From contig JAQFVV010006238.1 in the NCBI GenBank assembly GCA_028023455.1, forward strand, positions 1,745,478-1,809,477: DNA of 64,000 bases, written 5' to 3'. The stretch comes from Epiperipatus broadwayi (lineage: Eukaryota; Onychophora; Udeonychophora; Euonychophora; Peripatidae). The position numbers and the translations under genes were made by a program. The notes beneath the pieces are model-generated. The model made no database searches. It was not told the DNA's origin and was given only the letters and a program-made list of their open reading frames with translations. Numbering within the stretch: the stretch's first letter is position 1; every line of letters begins with the position of its first letter. This document shows, piece by piece, positions 47,829 to 59,819 of this stretch.

Positions 47829-48358
47829 TTATAAATTATATATTTATATATATATATTAGGTAGAATAAACATAATAAAAACTCACATAGGAAGAAAAAA
47901 AGTATAATCTATCATTTAATAAAAATCAATATTAGAATATTGATATCTTTTAAAAGCACATATAATAAAAACTTCTCAATTTTAGATATAAATTGAATCA
48001 ATCAAATTTAACAAAAAAATTTTAGCAGGAATTTAATAGAGTTCAATTAGTTAATAAAACTTTGTGGCTTATATTAAAGCAGATAAGCTCAAGTTACTTC
48101 ATTCCTGGGGGATCCAAATGGATTTTAAAGAAAAAATAGTATATGAAATGAATAATAAATTTTTTATAAACTTCTTCATTTTATTAATAAAAAATTTTTT
48201 TTTAAAAAAACTATTTTATAATTTTTTGTATTGCATCATTAGAAAGAAAAAAAAACTTTTTCTTTCAGATTTTTAAGTGTTGGCGGTGCCGTTATTGAAA
48301 GTCATTTAGAAATATAAATATATAATTGAGTGTTTTTATTGCTTGGGAGGTTTTAAGA
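47829..48358. other. No gene recognised
   Basis: A/T-rich with an (AT)n tract near 47845. The frame at 48064 is K/F-rich low complexity. Confidence 0.5.
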
Positions 48359-48359
48359 A

Positions 48360-48456
48360 ATTCATGCACTACAGATAGATATCAGTTGAAGATGCGATCC
48401 ATGAATCTTGAGCTCTGAATCTATCACTCTACCACTGGTCCAAATCATGCAGATCA
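48360..48456 (-). repeat. tRNA-like SINE relic
   Basis: Minus strand: ATTTGGACCAGTGGTAGAGT is a good A-box and D-arm, ATAGATTCAGAGCTC an anticodon arm, and TTCATGGATCGCATCTT a decayed T-arm. The further TCAACTGATATC stretch could be the start of the SINE body. Confidence 0.5.
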
Positions 48457-48514
48457 AAGTTATCTTTTACAATAATAATTACAAGTTGTTGTTTTTTTTT
48501 TTTTGTCATAATGT

Positions 48515-48597
48515 ATAAAGAATAATGTTTTATGGTATTAGTATACTCACAATATCCACAACCAACGTTCGAATCCAAATGGATGGAAGTTAAAACT
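48515..48597 (+). repeat. tRNA-like SINE relic with preserved B box
   Basis: CAACGTTCGAATCCAAATGG contains an almost perfect B box (GTTCGAATCC). The upstream TTTTATGGTATTAGTATACT may be the decayed A box. A polymerase III-type promoter relic. Confidence 0.45.
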
Positions 48598-48814
48598 TTT
48601 TTTCAAGAAGCAAAAAAATAAATCTCAACATTTTTTTATTTTTTGGCATAGTGGTTCTACAAGTCAATTCAATTAATAATTCATTTATTTAGTCAGTTAT
48701 AGATATTTAGCTATTTTTAATTAAAGTGTAAAATTAAAAAGGAAAACTACTAAATTCATCCTGTGTGGAGATGAGTTAAAGAAGCTTTTTCTTTTTTTTT
48801 TTTCATGTGTCATA

Positions 48815-48892
48815 GAATCGGCCGGGAAGCGAACCCGCTAACCTGGGACAACTGCTTGTAAGGCGGCTGTGCTGACCTCTCACCCCCAATGC
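48815..48892 (-). repeat. tRNA-derived sequence with Val-TAC-like anticodon loop
   Basis: Minus strand: GAGAGGTCAGCACAGCC (D-arm region), a 7-nt loop CTTACAA with anticodon TAC inside a mostly paired GCCGC/GCAGT stem (loop at 48862-48856), and a B box GGGTTCGCTTCCC at 48836-48824 forming a good T-arm. The 5' and 3' acceptor halves do not pair, so this is not a functional tRNA. It is the best preserved tRNA-like sequence in the window, either a SINE head or a tRNA pseudogene. Confidence 0.55.
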
Positions 48893-51488
48893 TTGACAGC
48901 TTTTTTTTTTAAGTAAAAAAAATCATAATTTATAAAGTGATTATGTTTTTTTTTGTCAGAACTGGAGTACTTTAAATTACAAATATATTTATCCACATGA
49001 TGTACCTTGTTAGTACTTATTCTATGATAGCAGATAACTTTCTTTTTTTTTTTTTGGCTTAACCAACACTCTTTAAAGTATGATTTATACTCAGACACTA
49101 GATGGGAGTACACATTATTCCTATGACTAGTTTCTAGATTGGATAAAAAGCAAAACTGCTTTTTTCTCAGATAAAGTAGTCATCTGTTTACACTGCCATC
49201 TAATACTTACTAATTACTTGCATTAAGGGGTTGGTTCCTAATATTGTTGATGGAAGTTATTGTTCTCTACTAAAAATCATTAGACTGTAGTGCATTAAGT
49301 AGAACTTCAATCTTATAATGTAAAATAAATTTCTTTTAGATACATGCAAACTATACTAAAAGAAGATATTATTAATATCTTATTTTCATATCTTGAATTT
49401 TTTTTTTGTAAGTGGAAAAGCATACTCTTTTATGAACATTCTTGACATTGACTCAAAACTAGTCTTATTGAGAATGAATGAGACTGAAAAAAGCATTTAC
49501 CTTTTGAGCATGTACCTATTAGAGCACAACAGAAACATGTTTGTGAAACTTTTGAAATAAACAGCATAACATTTTTCATAAGTAATTGTCAATCCAAAAT
49601 TTGTTCCTGAAAAAAAGTATTTAAAATTATGTTTCAGTGATAATTTTTTTATAAATATCATCAGTCAAATCGATACCGAAATATATGTACTTGTAAGGGA
49701 ATTGATCGTGGGGTCATATGTTTGAACATTTAATGAGAGTTTCATCCAGTTAATTCAAGTTGAGGATGATTTCAAATTATGTTAATCATCTGAGAATTTA
49801 TTCATCTTTCTAACATTTTATTGGAATGCACAATTTAAATTCAAACTAACAATTTATTGAAATGCTCAATTTAAATCCAAACTTAAAGTTAATGAAAGAA
49901 AAATTAAATTAATTTACAAATATTAAAAAAATAATGACTTAATATTTGCTTAATTAAAATTATCCTAGTGATTATAATAATTTTATATTAATTACCACAG
50001 TTTGTTGTGGTATATTCTCTACATAAATTGTACTGACAAATAGTAGCATTTTTATAAATATTTCAAACTCTTTTTTAAACCTGTAATTTATTACTAATGA
50101 TTAAATTTATAAAATAATAAATAATATAGGATATAAAAAAAAAAAACTTTGAGATTTTTTTTTGTTCTTATTATAAATTTTTTTATAGAAGGAGAAATAT
50201 TTTATTTATACTTTATAAAAAAAGAAAGTGAAAATGATGTATATTTTGTTATTCATTATTTTTATCCTGATCTTCCATGATGTGTCTAAGAGATTTTCAA
50301 ATCATTAAACACTAAAACCTAAAAAAAAAAAAAAAAAGGAATAAATAAATAAAAAATAATATAGAAAAATAAATCAACAGATGACAGCTGTTTTTTACAG
50401 TGTTATTCTGTGTTTTGTTGATAAAATTCATGAATGATAAAAATACTGTTATATTCATCTATTTATATAAGAGTCAATGAGATCTTTATACAGAGGCAGT
50501 ACATTTACCTGCTATCCTCATATCCTGGGCTCAAATTCTTAAATAAAATTTGAACAGTTTTTTTCTTCAGGTTTTAAAAGAGGCAAAAAATTTTCTTTTA
50601 GTTTGCCACATCATTAACTTAGATAAATTACTTTTGGTTGGTAAATGAATATCAAGGTATTCTCAGATGGTAAAGTGGGCCACAGAAAACAATTTTAGTT
50701 GGTTGTCCAGGGTTTGGCAAATTTAGTGAGTAATGCCTTCTTTACAGATCCTTTTTGAAGAGTTGTTTTTACCTAGATTTGGGATATTTAAAATCATTCC
50801 ATATTTTTTATATATATAAAGGATATTGAGATGTTAATGTTAGATTTTTTTTCATATGTGGAACACATATAGAGGGTTTTTTAAAGCAGACACCTCATAA
50901 ACAGTTCAATTTGATCTGTAAATAAATATCTAGATTTTTTTAGATAAGAGTTAAATGCAGATAAGAGTTAAATGCAAAAACAGAGAATAAAGCTTTACAC
51001 TATAGTCTTATTTTCCCTATTCTTTTTTATTTTGTAAATTGATGTCAGAGATTTTTTTGTTCTGCAGTGAAGTCTTTAAAAGTTGTCTTATAGTTTGTTT
51101 GTAGAAAACATGTTTTCAAATTTTTTAATTTTCTTGTAAAATGAATCATCTGTGGATATTTATTTATGTGTATTTTTATTTATTTATTTTGACTTTATGA
51201 TAAATTTTCTTTGAGTTCAGTAATACTGGGAAATGTACAGATAACATCACATACTAATATTCACATTTGTAAACAAATGTCATGTGTTTTTAAATGCTCA
51301 AATTTGAAGTGAACTAGTTTAAACTTGAATGCATATATACTAGCAGTATAATATTTTGATTTGTGTAAGATATCATTCCAAAATACTATTATGGTTTATT
51401 CAAGTTATTTTTATTTAAACATCACATGATCACCATTTCTTATGCTTGCTTAGAACTGTTATTAAACAGGCAAAACTCACTATACGTA
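48893..51488. other. No gene; weak tRNA-like stretch and small direct repeats
   Basis: A 35-bp direct repeat (TTTATTGRAATGCWCAATTT) occurs twice at about 49815-49880. A weak B-box-like TGGGCTCAAATTCTT at about 50526-50540 may belong to another SINE relic. Otherwise A/T-rich and featureless. Confidence 0.4.
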
Positions 51489-51575
51489 TTGCCACTCACT
51501 GCAAGCTAGAGTAATCAATGGATGCCAAAAGGCTTGTGCATAAAATCTCCATCAAGTGCCTACTCATCCAATATC
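51489..51575 (+). repeat. Single arm of the 27.5-kb palindromic MITE family
   Basis: AGAGTAATCAATGGATGCCA and the following AAAGGCTTGTGCATAAAATC match the 27.5-kb arm with a few changes. No inverted partner follows. It lies just upstream of the LINE copy at 51640. Confidence 0.8.
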
Positions 51576-51639
51576 TATGGACTAGTAGGAGCCTTGGATC
51601 TGAGATCTTTGCACCTAGATCTTAGAAACTAATGCAACC

Positions 51640-52255
51640 CTCCTGCAGCTGGCAGTGTTTTAGTGGTAAGAAATGGGAAAAAAGAATAGATGTATTAATA
51701 AAAATAGGGAGTTAGAGAGATGGAGAACTACTAGTAGGAAGAGTAAAAAGAGTTTAAATATATATAGAAATAAACAGAATATTAGGTGCAAGTTAATATA
51801 TGATAATAATAAGGAAAGTAGTTTATTGTTTATGGCTCAAACAGGATTTTTAGCAACAAGAGAATATACATGTAAATGGAAAAATATGGGTGATTTAGTC
51901 TGTAAATTATGTAAGGAAGGAATAGAAAATATTAGGCATCTGTTAATTGAATGTAAATGCTTGAAAATAGAAAGAGCACATATAATGAAATTATGGAAAA
52001 ATAAATATGAAAAAAGTGATTATACAGAAAGTAGATTATTGGTTTTTATGTTGGGTTTGAAAAAAGATAAGGGGGATTTAGATATAAAGGCTGTAGAGTT
52101 GACAAAGATTATGTTGTGGAAATGGGATGGAGCAGAATATGGGAAAACGTAGCCTGAGGAATGTAAAATTAAGTAGCTAACAAGTTTTTCTTGGTATAAT
52201 TGCTGAGAAATTCTTCTCTTCGTTTAAGAAGAAGCTACAGTACATCACATCAAAT
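51640..52255 (+). pseudogene. 5'-truncated LINE, C-terminal zinc-knuckle piece (copy 3)
   Basis: The open frame 51673-52152 (159 codons) is the plus-strand counterpart of the 8564-9222 copy: NRELERWRTT, CKLCKEGIENIRHLLIEC with the CCHC pattern, ESRLLVFMLGL and LWKWDGAEYGKT. Homology begins slightly upstream (SGKKWEKRI). After the stop, the shared 3' region runs to a CATCACATCA-type tail at about 52240, the complement of the GTGAT tails of the other copies. The domain probably binds nucleic acid in the intact element. Truncated and non-autonomous. Confidence 0.8.
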
Positions 52256-52257
52256 CT

Positions 52258-52356
52258 CAAAATATCCAATCCTTACACATTTGAATTTTTGTGCTTTTAT
52301 AATCCTTTATTGACTTACAGTTTCAATTGATCTACAGTCTTCATCAGAGCTAGAAG
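52258..52356 (-). repeat. Possible Penelope-like terminal remnant with hammerhead-like boxes
   Basis: Minus strand: GCTCTGATGAAGACTGTAG then CAATTGAAACTGTAAGTC. CTGATGA, GAAAC and a closing GTC occur in the right order, with a possible 2-bp stem III (AC/GT, 5-nt loop). Stems I and II do not pair well, so this is at best a decayed hammerhead. The following AATAAAGGATTATAAAAGC resembles non-coding ends of retroelements. Confidence 0.3.
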
Positions 52357-53498
52357 TATAATTTTAATACAAATATGAACTTTTTTATTATTATGAATTT
52401 TAATATAATAGCAATTGTCCTGGTGAGTTTTTGGATTAAATGTTAATTATGAAATAGTTAATTCCTTATGAATTTAATTTTGCTTATATGCAGTCCTTGT
52501 ATTTAAAATAACTATAATAAATAACTACAATAATAAATTTTAATAAAATTTTAATAATTATCTGTATATGAATTCATGTTCACGCACAAGAAAGGATTAA
52601 CAATGCTTTAACTTTATAATGGTTTTAAGTATTCATTTATTGACATTGTTGTAAATGGATTGTGATATTTGTATATTCGTTTGAAATACGGTGTAAATCT
52701 TTCTGAAATTACAATTGAATATATGGGAAAAACAGTCATTTTTAACACAACTTCAGGATATTAATGAAAAAAATCAGTATTTTATTAAAGTAAATATTAA
52801 ATCTACATAGCTTAGTGTATAGTAATTTAAATTGAAATAACTATATCTTCGGAACTATATATAAATAACATTTATATATCTATAATTGTAAAGAGTAGTT
52901 ACATTTGTATGTGAGTATTGTTTATACATAGTTCTTGGAGATGTTATTTCCGTTTATTTTATTACCTTCAATATATATACATTTACTCATGTATGCATTG
53001 AGTCTGATTTTAATTAAAAAAAAAAACAACAATATTTATTAAAATAAAAAATAATAATAATGACTACATACAATGACGGATGGCATTTAAATAGATTCCT
53101 AGTTAAGCTTCATTTGTATGCTTTTTATGTATATTGTAAACGAAAAATAAAAATCGCGATTAATTTTGTTTCTGTGAGAAAAAAAAAAGAGAGAAAATAT
53201 AGCAACAGTAGCATTTTTTTTTTTTTTAAAAAAAATGAAGTTGTTAATAAATATAAAAATTAAACTGTATTCATTATTATTGAATTGAAACAAAAAGCGA
53301 CAGCTGGTAAACTAAAAACTTCTGGTCTAATAATTTATATAAAATAATTTAATTAATTATAAAAATAATAATGTACTTATAGTAGTTGAACTTTATCCAT
53401 AGCATCACCATCTGCAATTTGAAAATATATATATATTAAAATAAAAAAAGAAGTTAAAACTTTTATTATTAATTTTTAAATAAGTCGCGCATGATTTA
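52357..53498. other. No gene recognised
   Basis: A/T-rich with homopolymer runs (for example 53212-53235). No feature supported. Confidence 0.5.
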
Positions 53499-53562
53499 GT
53501 GTATTAATAGATTAGAGGTCTCGAATTCAGAGTCCATCTAGTGTGGCTAACTCCATCATTTT
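53499..53562 (+). repeat. Weak tRNA-like stretch
   Basis: GATTTAGTGTATTAATAGAT followed by GAGGTCTCGAATTCAGAGTC resembles a decayed A-box and B-box pair. Low confidence. Confidence 0.25.
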
Positions 53563-53677
53563 CAGTTAGTGAACCATATATATATATATATAAACACGCA
53601 ATGAATTCTTGATGTATCAAATATGCATGTATATAACAAATAATTGTATGGCTTTATTATTTGAGAGTTCATAAGAT

Positions 53678-53758
53678 GTTCAAACATGAAGTGCCATCAC
53701 TGGAATTGATTCAAAGACCTCAGATTCTGACTACCACTGCACTCAATCATTCATGGCA
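53678..53758 (-). repeat. tRNA-like SINE relic
   Basis: Minus strand: GATTGAGTGCAGTGGTAGTC is a good A-box and D-arm, AGAATCTGAGGTC an anticodon region, and TTTGAATCAATTCCAGTG a decayed T-arm. It shares the GCAGT.GTAG...ATTCTG layout with the relic at 18.2 kb. Confidence 0.45.
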
Positions 53759-53929
53759 ATATATATATATTGCACTCATTATGTGCTATCTTTATTCCAA
53801 ATTCAGTACCCCTAGAAGTACATGTTATTTTCTTATAGATCCATTATTTTTCTAAATATCATTTTTTCACAATGATCATGATATAGTTTGTTCTTTATGA
53901 CTTTTATTTTTAAATTTGAAAATATCATT

Positions 53930-54300
53930 ATTTTCAAGCATTATTGAACCACTGCAGGATGAAGGGTCTCTCAAGTTCAGTACATCTTCTTCGATCTCCA
54001 GCCTTTCTTCTTCACATCATCCCAACACACTTCCTTATTTCATCCATCTCACATGTGGTCTTTTTCTAGGTCTTTTACAATATCTTGGAATGTGGTTCAA
54101 TATTTCAGTTGCCCATCTATTATCATCTCTCCTAGTGATAGGTCGAGCCCAACTCTACTGTCTTTTAATTCTTTCAATAATGTCAGCAACGCATGTTTGT
54201 TCTTTCATCTATGTATTCCATTTTCAATCTCTTTTTGTTATTCCTAACATGCATCTCTCTATACTTTGTTGAGTGGTCTGAAATCTCTTTATTGATTTTC
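53930..54300 (-). pseudogene. RTE-like LINE, 3'-terminal coding remnant
   Basis: The minus-strand translation across frames reproduces the post-RT region of RTE elements: LERPFILQW at the end (about 53960), CEMDEIRKCVG in the middle and a HITRRDDNRWATEI stretch (about 54110-54150), after an 'R.MLGI..RDR..N' block near 54240. The same order is found at 62211-62560. The plus-strand frames in this interval are antisense shadows of it. Confidence 0.65.
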
Positions 54301-57300
54301 TTTTAAATGTATAAGTTTGAGATTCATAAATAAGAACTGATAAAACACACTAAAAATCTTCCTTTTTAAACACCCAGGTATATTTCCGTTTAATACTGAG
54401 TTCTTTCTACCGAAACACCATAACCAAGTTTGATTCTTATTGATATACACTATATATTTTTCTTATAATTATAAGTTATAGCTAATTAATAATAATGATA
54501 ATTTTTTTTGTAATACAAACACAAAATATTTATTTTGCAAAAGCAGTTTTAATGATTTTATGTATACTAAAATTATAATCAACTTTTTTTAATTGTGGGA
54601 TTGAAGATCTTGTTATAAACTGATCATCCACAATCACTAATTTTTCTTTCAAGATAATTTTAAAATTATCTTAAATCTTGCCAAATTGAATCAGCTACAA
54701 GTAGACTAAACTTTGTCTGAATAAAATTATTTTTAAATAAAATTATTATTGAAATTCATTTAAATATAAAATAATAACAAAAGAAGTTACAGTTTTAAAT
54801 TTATGTAAGGTGATAAGAAAGCACTATCTACATTAGTTAGAATAATCTTTTTGTTTCTTCCCATGATGTAAGTGTAAGTCCTTGTAAAAATACATTATAT
54901 TTATTATTTATTCTAAACTTCTAATACACTTATTTGGCATACAGATTATAAACTGATAAATTGAATCAGCAGCCTTACTTTCTGATATCACAAAGCTTGC
55001 CAAGAAATGATTAAAATACTTTTTAAATGAAATAAACTAATCAGTATAATTAATATTAACTTTTATTATTTTTTAAATATGTAATTACTGTGGTATTAAA
55101 AGTTATATGCATATATTTCTTCCAAATAATAGATATGGAATTTCTCTAAATAATCATAAAATTATTTTTATCTGTTTTTGCCTTTGTTATTTTTAATAGG
55201 GTTTTATTCTATTGTGTTTTTATATTTACCATTCATTTTTTCCAGTTCTTTGAGAAATGGTAGATCATAAATTCACAATATATGTTTATATTAGTATATG
55301 CGCTAATAAGGAAGTATCTATTATACATGTGTATATGTTTATTTACATTATTTATATAATCATGAATCAAAAATTAAACACATGCACTTCTTAAAAGAAT
55401 TATTACAAAATTGCATATAATAAAAAAATTGAAGGAATATATTTATTTAAGTCCTGAAGAGAGTTATTATATACAGGTGAAATGTAGATGATGAATAATA
55501 AAGTAGCAGTGATATGAAACACAAGATTGGCTTACTGGATCTTTAAAGATTATTATAGATAAAAAAATAAATTACAAAGAAATCAAATCATGTGTCACAT
55601 AACCTAATTTAACAAGATTGTATTACAAATGGTATATATAGAGCTCACAAATAGAGCTTATTTGCGATGAAAATAAATGTATGCTAAAACATTGCAAATT
55701 ATGAAAGGTTTTGAAGTCTGTCAGTTGTTTTGCTATAGAAGGGATGAGAAAAACCAGCTTGAAGGACCAATGTATAGTATATATGAATATATTTGTTGAT
55801 TGTATAAAAATTGCAAATGCCACATTTAACTTCCTGTTCTTGAATAGATTGCCCCCCTATTTTCAGGACTGTCTGCTGGTGATTATATTGATGGTAAATT
55901 ATAATCAGATACTTATAAGAATAAATTTATGCACATTATTATATCTCTATTCATACAATATATATCTGAAGTTATTTAAGAATGATATCTGCCATATTTA
56001 CTTGAGTTGCATTTAGAATTTTGATTATATTTTAGCATGTGCAGATATAATATGCAAATATTAATCATTATTATAATTGAGATGGCAAAGATCACTTATT
56101 TTTAGTGATTATTAATAGGACAAACCTTAGTCATCAGCAGTATTTGCATTAGCTTGCTATTCTCTTATGAACAGTTATTTATAATTATAATTTATATTAT
56201 TAATGAAGAAGTAAAAATGTGTTCCCCCCTCCCAAAAAAAAATACTCGATTCTCCATTAAATTTTTACATTTTTCAAAGATTTCATTAAAGGCATAACTT
56301 TAAATATTGAGAATAATTTTAAAAATAGTATATATATATTAATTTGGCAAATAAGAAAAAAGAATAATAAATAAGTAAATAATTAAATTGAATGGTTTGT
56401 TTTTAGACTAAAAATTGTATTGTAATGAAAAATATTATCCATCAGTTTTTTAATAAATAATGCAAATTTAAATAAAGAATACATTTATGGAATTAAAATA
56501 TTTTTTTGAAAATTAAAATATAAACATACGACTACTACTATGAAAAAAATTGATAAATTAGCACATGCTTCATAGTGGTCATTTCTTATTTGTCAGAAAG
56601 TAACAATAGGTGTTTCCAATTTGTTTAAATAAATTTTTCATTGACCAATTTTCTGCCAAAAATAATTAATTTCAGATAAAATCTATAATATTAACATCAC
56701 ATATTTACTAAAAAACAAATATTTAAATTTATACATATGTTAATACTTTATACATAATTTGTAATTAATAAAGTTTATTTTTAAAAAATATATATAAATT
56801 AACTTTATAAAATAAGTAAGTAAAAGAATTTGGTTAAATTGACATTTAAATTTTAAGAAAAGCTAAAATTGGAATAATAAACTGAATAACTTTTAGCAAA
56901 AAGTTGAGTGACTGCTTGCCTTGAATTGACTTTTCTCTCACCTTGAATTGAATTTTAATAATAGATGTTGACATCTAGATATTTTTGTTAGAACTGAAAC
57001 CAAGAAAAATACATTTAAAGTTTTTTATCATCAAATTAATGCAAAGTTGTCATACGAGTGCAGTAGTAAATCATGAATTTATCATTTTGAACTCATTTAT
57101 AATAGTAGTGTATATGCTATGGTATATACTGTCCATAAATATATATTTTTTTGTTGAAAATAAACTCAATTAAAAGATAAGATTGTGAATAATTAGGTAC
57201 TGTATTTATTCTTTTATTTTATGGGTGTGAAACCCAAGTAACAATATTTAGAGAAGATACTTTCTAAGAATATTAAAATTTAAGTGGACAACAAAAATAT

Positions 57301-59215
57301 TAAAGTAGTACTCTAAAGAGCAAATCAACATAAATTTAATAAAAGTTATCAGAAATTGTAAATTTATTATTATGAACATATAAATAAACATAAATATCTT
57401 ATTGTACTGTTATAAATAAATAAAAATAATAACTGTAAATATACATCATAATAATTATCCTACTAAATTTTGGACTAAATAGCAGTTATGAAATAATGAA
57501 TTATTTTTAAAAATTATATGTCAAAGTTGTTTTTGATGCTGCTATTCTTTGCTAAAACATTTGAAAATTAAGAAAGCGGCAACAGGCAGAGAATTAATAG
57601 GCTGGAAGCCCTTAGTTGTGATCTTTCCTTGAGATAGTGCAATCATTAATGAGTTGATTTAAAGAAGGTTTGAGACAGGAGTTTCAACTGGCAAGGATTT
57701 GTATTTAGGCAGCTTTATTTTCAGATTCTCTTGCCTAAGGAGCCTTGAAAATGTGGTATAAAAATGGTTTGACTCACACTTTCTGGTTTGATTGTCACAT
57801 CCTTGTGACTTATGTATAGAAATAATAATTATAGTAGTAGTATTAATAAAGCAGGAAGCCATGGAAGTGCTAAAGTTAAGCATTATGATTTTTTTTTTTT
57901 TCTAAATGTACATACATACATACATAGAATATACATTACTTGATACAATGGAAGACAACATTAGTAGTTTAAGATATTGTAAACATTTAAAAAATGTAAT
58001 AACTTCCTTAGAGTGAATCTTCTTCCAGTGGAAGGAAGTTTAACATAACAGGTGGATAGTGGATATCTGTTTCTTGGAGAGTAAGATAATTTATCATGTG
58101 GATTTTCTGTACAGAATAATTTACTATCTTTTATTCTTGGAATTATTACATCAATGAAGGATTAATGATTTTACAATTTGATTTACACAATGGAACTAGT
58201 TCTCATTTTATTAGTGTATATGCTAGCATTAGTTTTAAAGAAGGAAAACAATACCTTGTTGGCATTATTACAGCAATGCCATTAGAAGTTTGATTTTTTT
58301 CATTTTGGGGGATTTAATTCATGTGTTGATAAAATAATAAACTTTATAACCAAAAGTTATTGATAATAATATATTGTTGGTGTAAATTGAAATGATTTGA
58401 TATTATTGAATTTACTCACAACAAATGTATTGACTATTAGAAGCAGTTTATGTAGGCAGAAAACCATTATAATGGGACATAGGTCCATTCATATTCAAAA
58501 CAATAACATTTAATAGATTATATTATAGTTGAGTCAGATTACAAGATAATTTCATATTAGTATGAGCTCTTATAAATGCAGATTATTGATGATTCGTGCA
58601 TTTCAAGATTAAAAATAATAATTGCATTAAAAAGATTTTATTTCGGTCATATTCATAAGAAAATTAATGTTTATTTTTTAGAAGATTCAATAGTTATTAA
58701 ATATTAACATTGATAATTTGGATCTCCAGGATTGTCATATTACTAAGGTATATAATTTTTTTTAAGAATTGTATTATAGACATAAATAAATCCATTCTTG
58801 GGTTTAGTAAAAAGAAGAATATTACTTTTTTTTCTAACAATGATCTTATTATTAGTGATTTCATTAAAATGTAAACATGCAACATTTTTTTCTTGGTAAA
58901 ATAATAAATTAAATGTGGAACTTCATAATAAATATAGAGAATTGAAGGCAGACATACATCTGATAAGAAGGCTTAAGAATGATTGGTGGATTGAAATTAT
59001 AAAAAAATATATACAGACATTAATTAACTATGGTCACTCAATATAATTTTTTTTTTGATGCATTGAAAATATTTGAACCATAGAAGTGGTACTACAATCC
59101 TATGGAATCTACCAATAGCCCTCATTTATGTGATGACAATGATTGTTTGAATTTGTTACAAGAATTGCAATGACAAGTTTTAACAATATTTATTTTGTCT
59201 CCTCATTTGAATTTT
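54301..59215. other. Nearly 5 kb without recognisable features
   Basis: A/T-rich DNA with scattered homopolymers and short simple repeats, such as (CATA)n at about 57911-57925. The short frames at 55623-56016, 56985 and 57659 have no recognisable domains. No inverted repeats or coding similarities were found by eye. Confidence 0.45.
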
Positions 59216-59217
59216 AG

Positions 59218-59325
59218 CAATTAACAATAGAAAAGTCTCAGATCCTAATGAAATATCTGAAAAAGTTTTAAAATATGATAGTGTTATGTTGGTTTCAGCT
59301 ACAGTTAACTGAAACTGAGATTTTT
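59218..59325 (+). pseudogene. RTE-like element B, 5' part of the RT domain
   Basis: Plus-strand frame: LAINNRKVSDPNEISEKVLK, the decayed counterpart of the 'K..KSPGPD.IPAEVLKYGG' segment at the start of many LINE reverse transcriptases. Sequence expected next (from 'VP..W' to 'NYRGISLL') is not here but appears at about 62640, after the second element. Confidence 0.55.
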
Positions 59326-59689
59326 CATTCCTCTTAGAGGCCATAAAAAATTAAAAGGACGGACTTCTAATGCCCATACATTCTTGTCATTGTAGCTGTT
59401 AGAACGATATGGTTATTCATATAGTATAGGGACATGGATGAGGTACTCATCAATACGCATCAGTGATTATGATGAGTTTATTGGCTTTTAACTCATTGTT
59501 TAAAATCAAGAAAAATACCTTACCACCATAGTCTTTCTTTTCAGTTGCCTGATAGTTTTTAACAGAAATATCAGTTGAGTTTTATGAAGTCAGAATGCAT
59601 ATTTTTGTGAATGAACTTTTAAAAAAAGATTTTTATAATCATGACAAAGCCAAATTATAGCTCTTATTTAGGTTGGTCATAAAGTTGCC

Positions 59690-59762
59690 TGCCAAGGCAG
59701 CAGTTTGCAGCCAAATGTGTAGAGTGTACTAAGAGTCCTCTGGCTGCAAACAGGCTGCCATT
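59690..59762. repeat. Imperfect hairpin
   Basis: GGCAGCAGTTTGCAGCCA at about 59694-59711 pairs with TGGCTGCAAACAGGCTGCC at about 59743-59761, with a roughly 30-nt loop. It lies between the two RTE pieces. Function unknown; possibly the end of an inserted element. Confidence 0.55.
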
Positions 59763-59819
59763 TAATGTTGAACCCCTATTTAGGTACAGGTAGATTAATT
59801 TCAAGTGGAGGAAGATTTT

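Noticed and set aside
53916-54272. 118-codon plus-strand frame, serine-rich with hydrophobic stretches
   Set aside because: The opposite strand carries the RTE C-terminal motif series; the plus frame is its antisense shadow.
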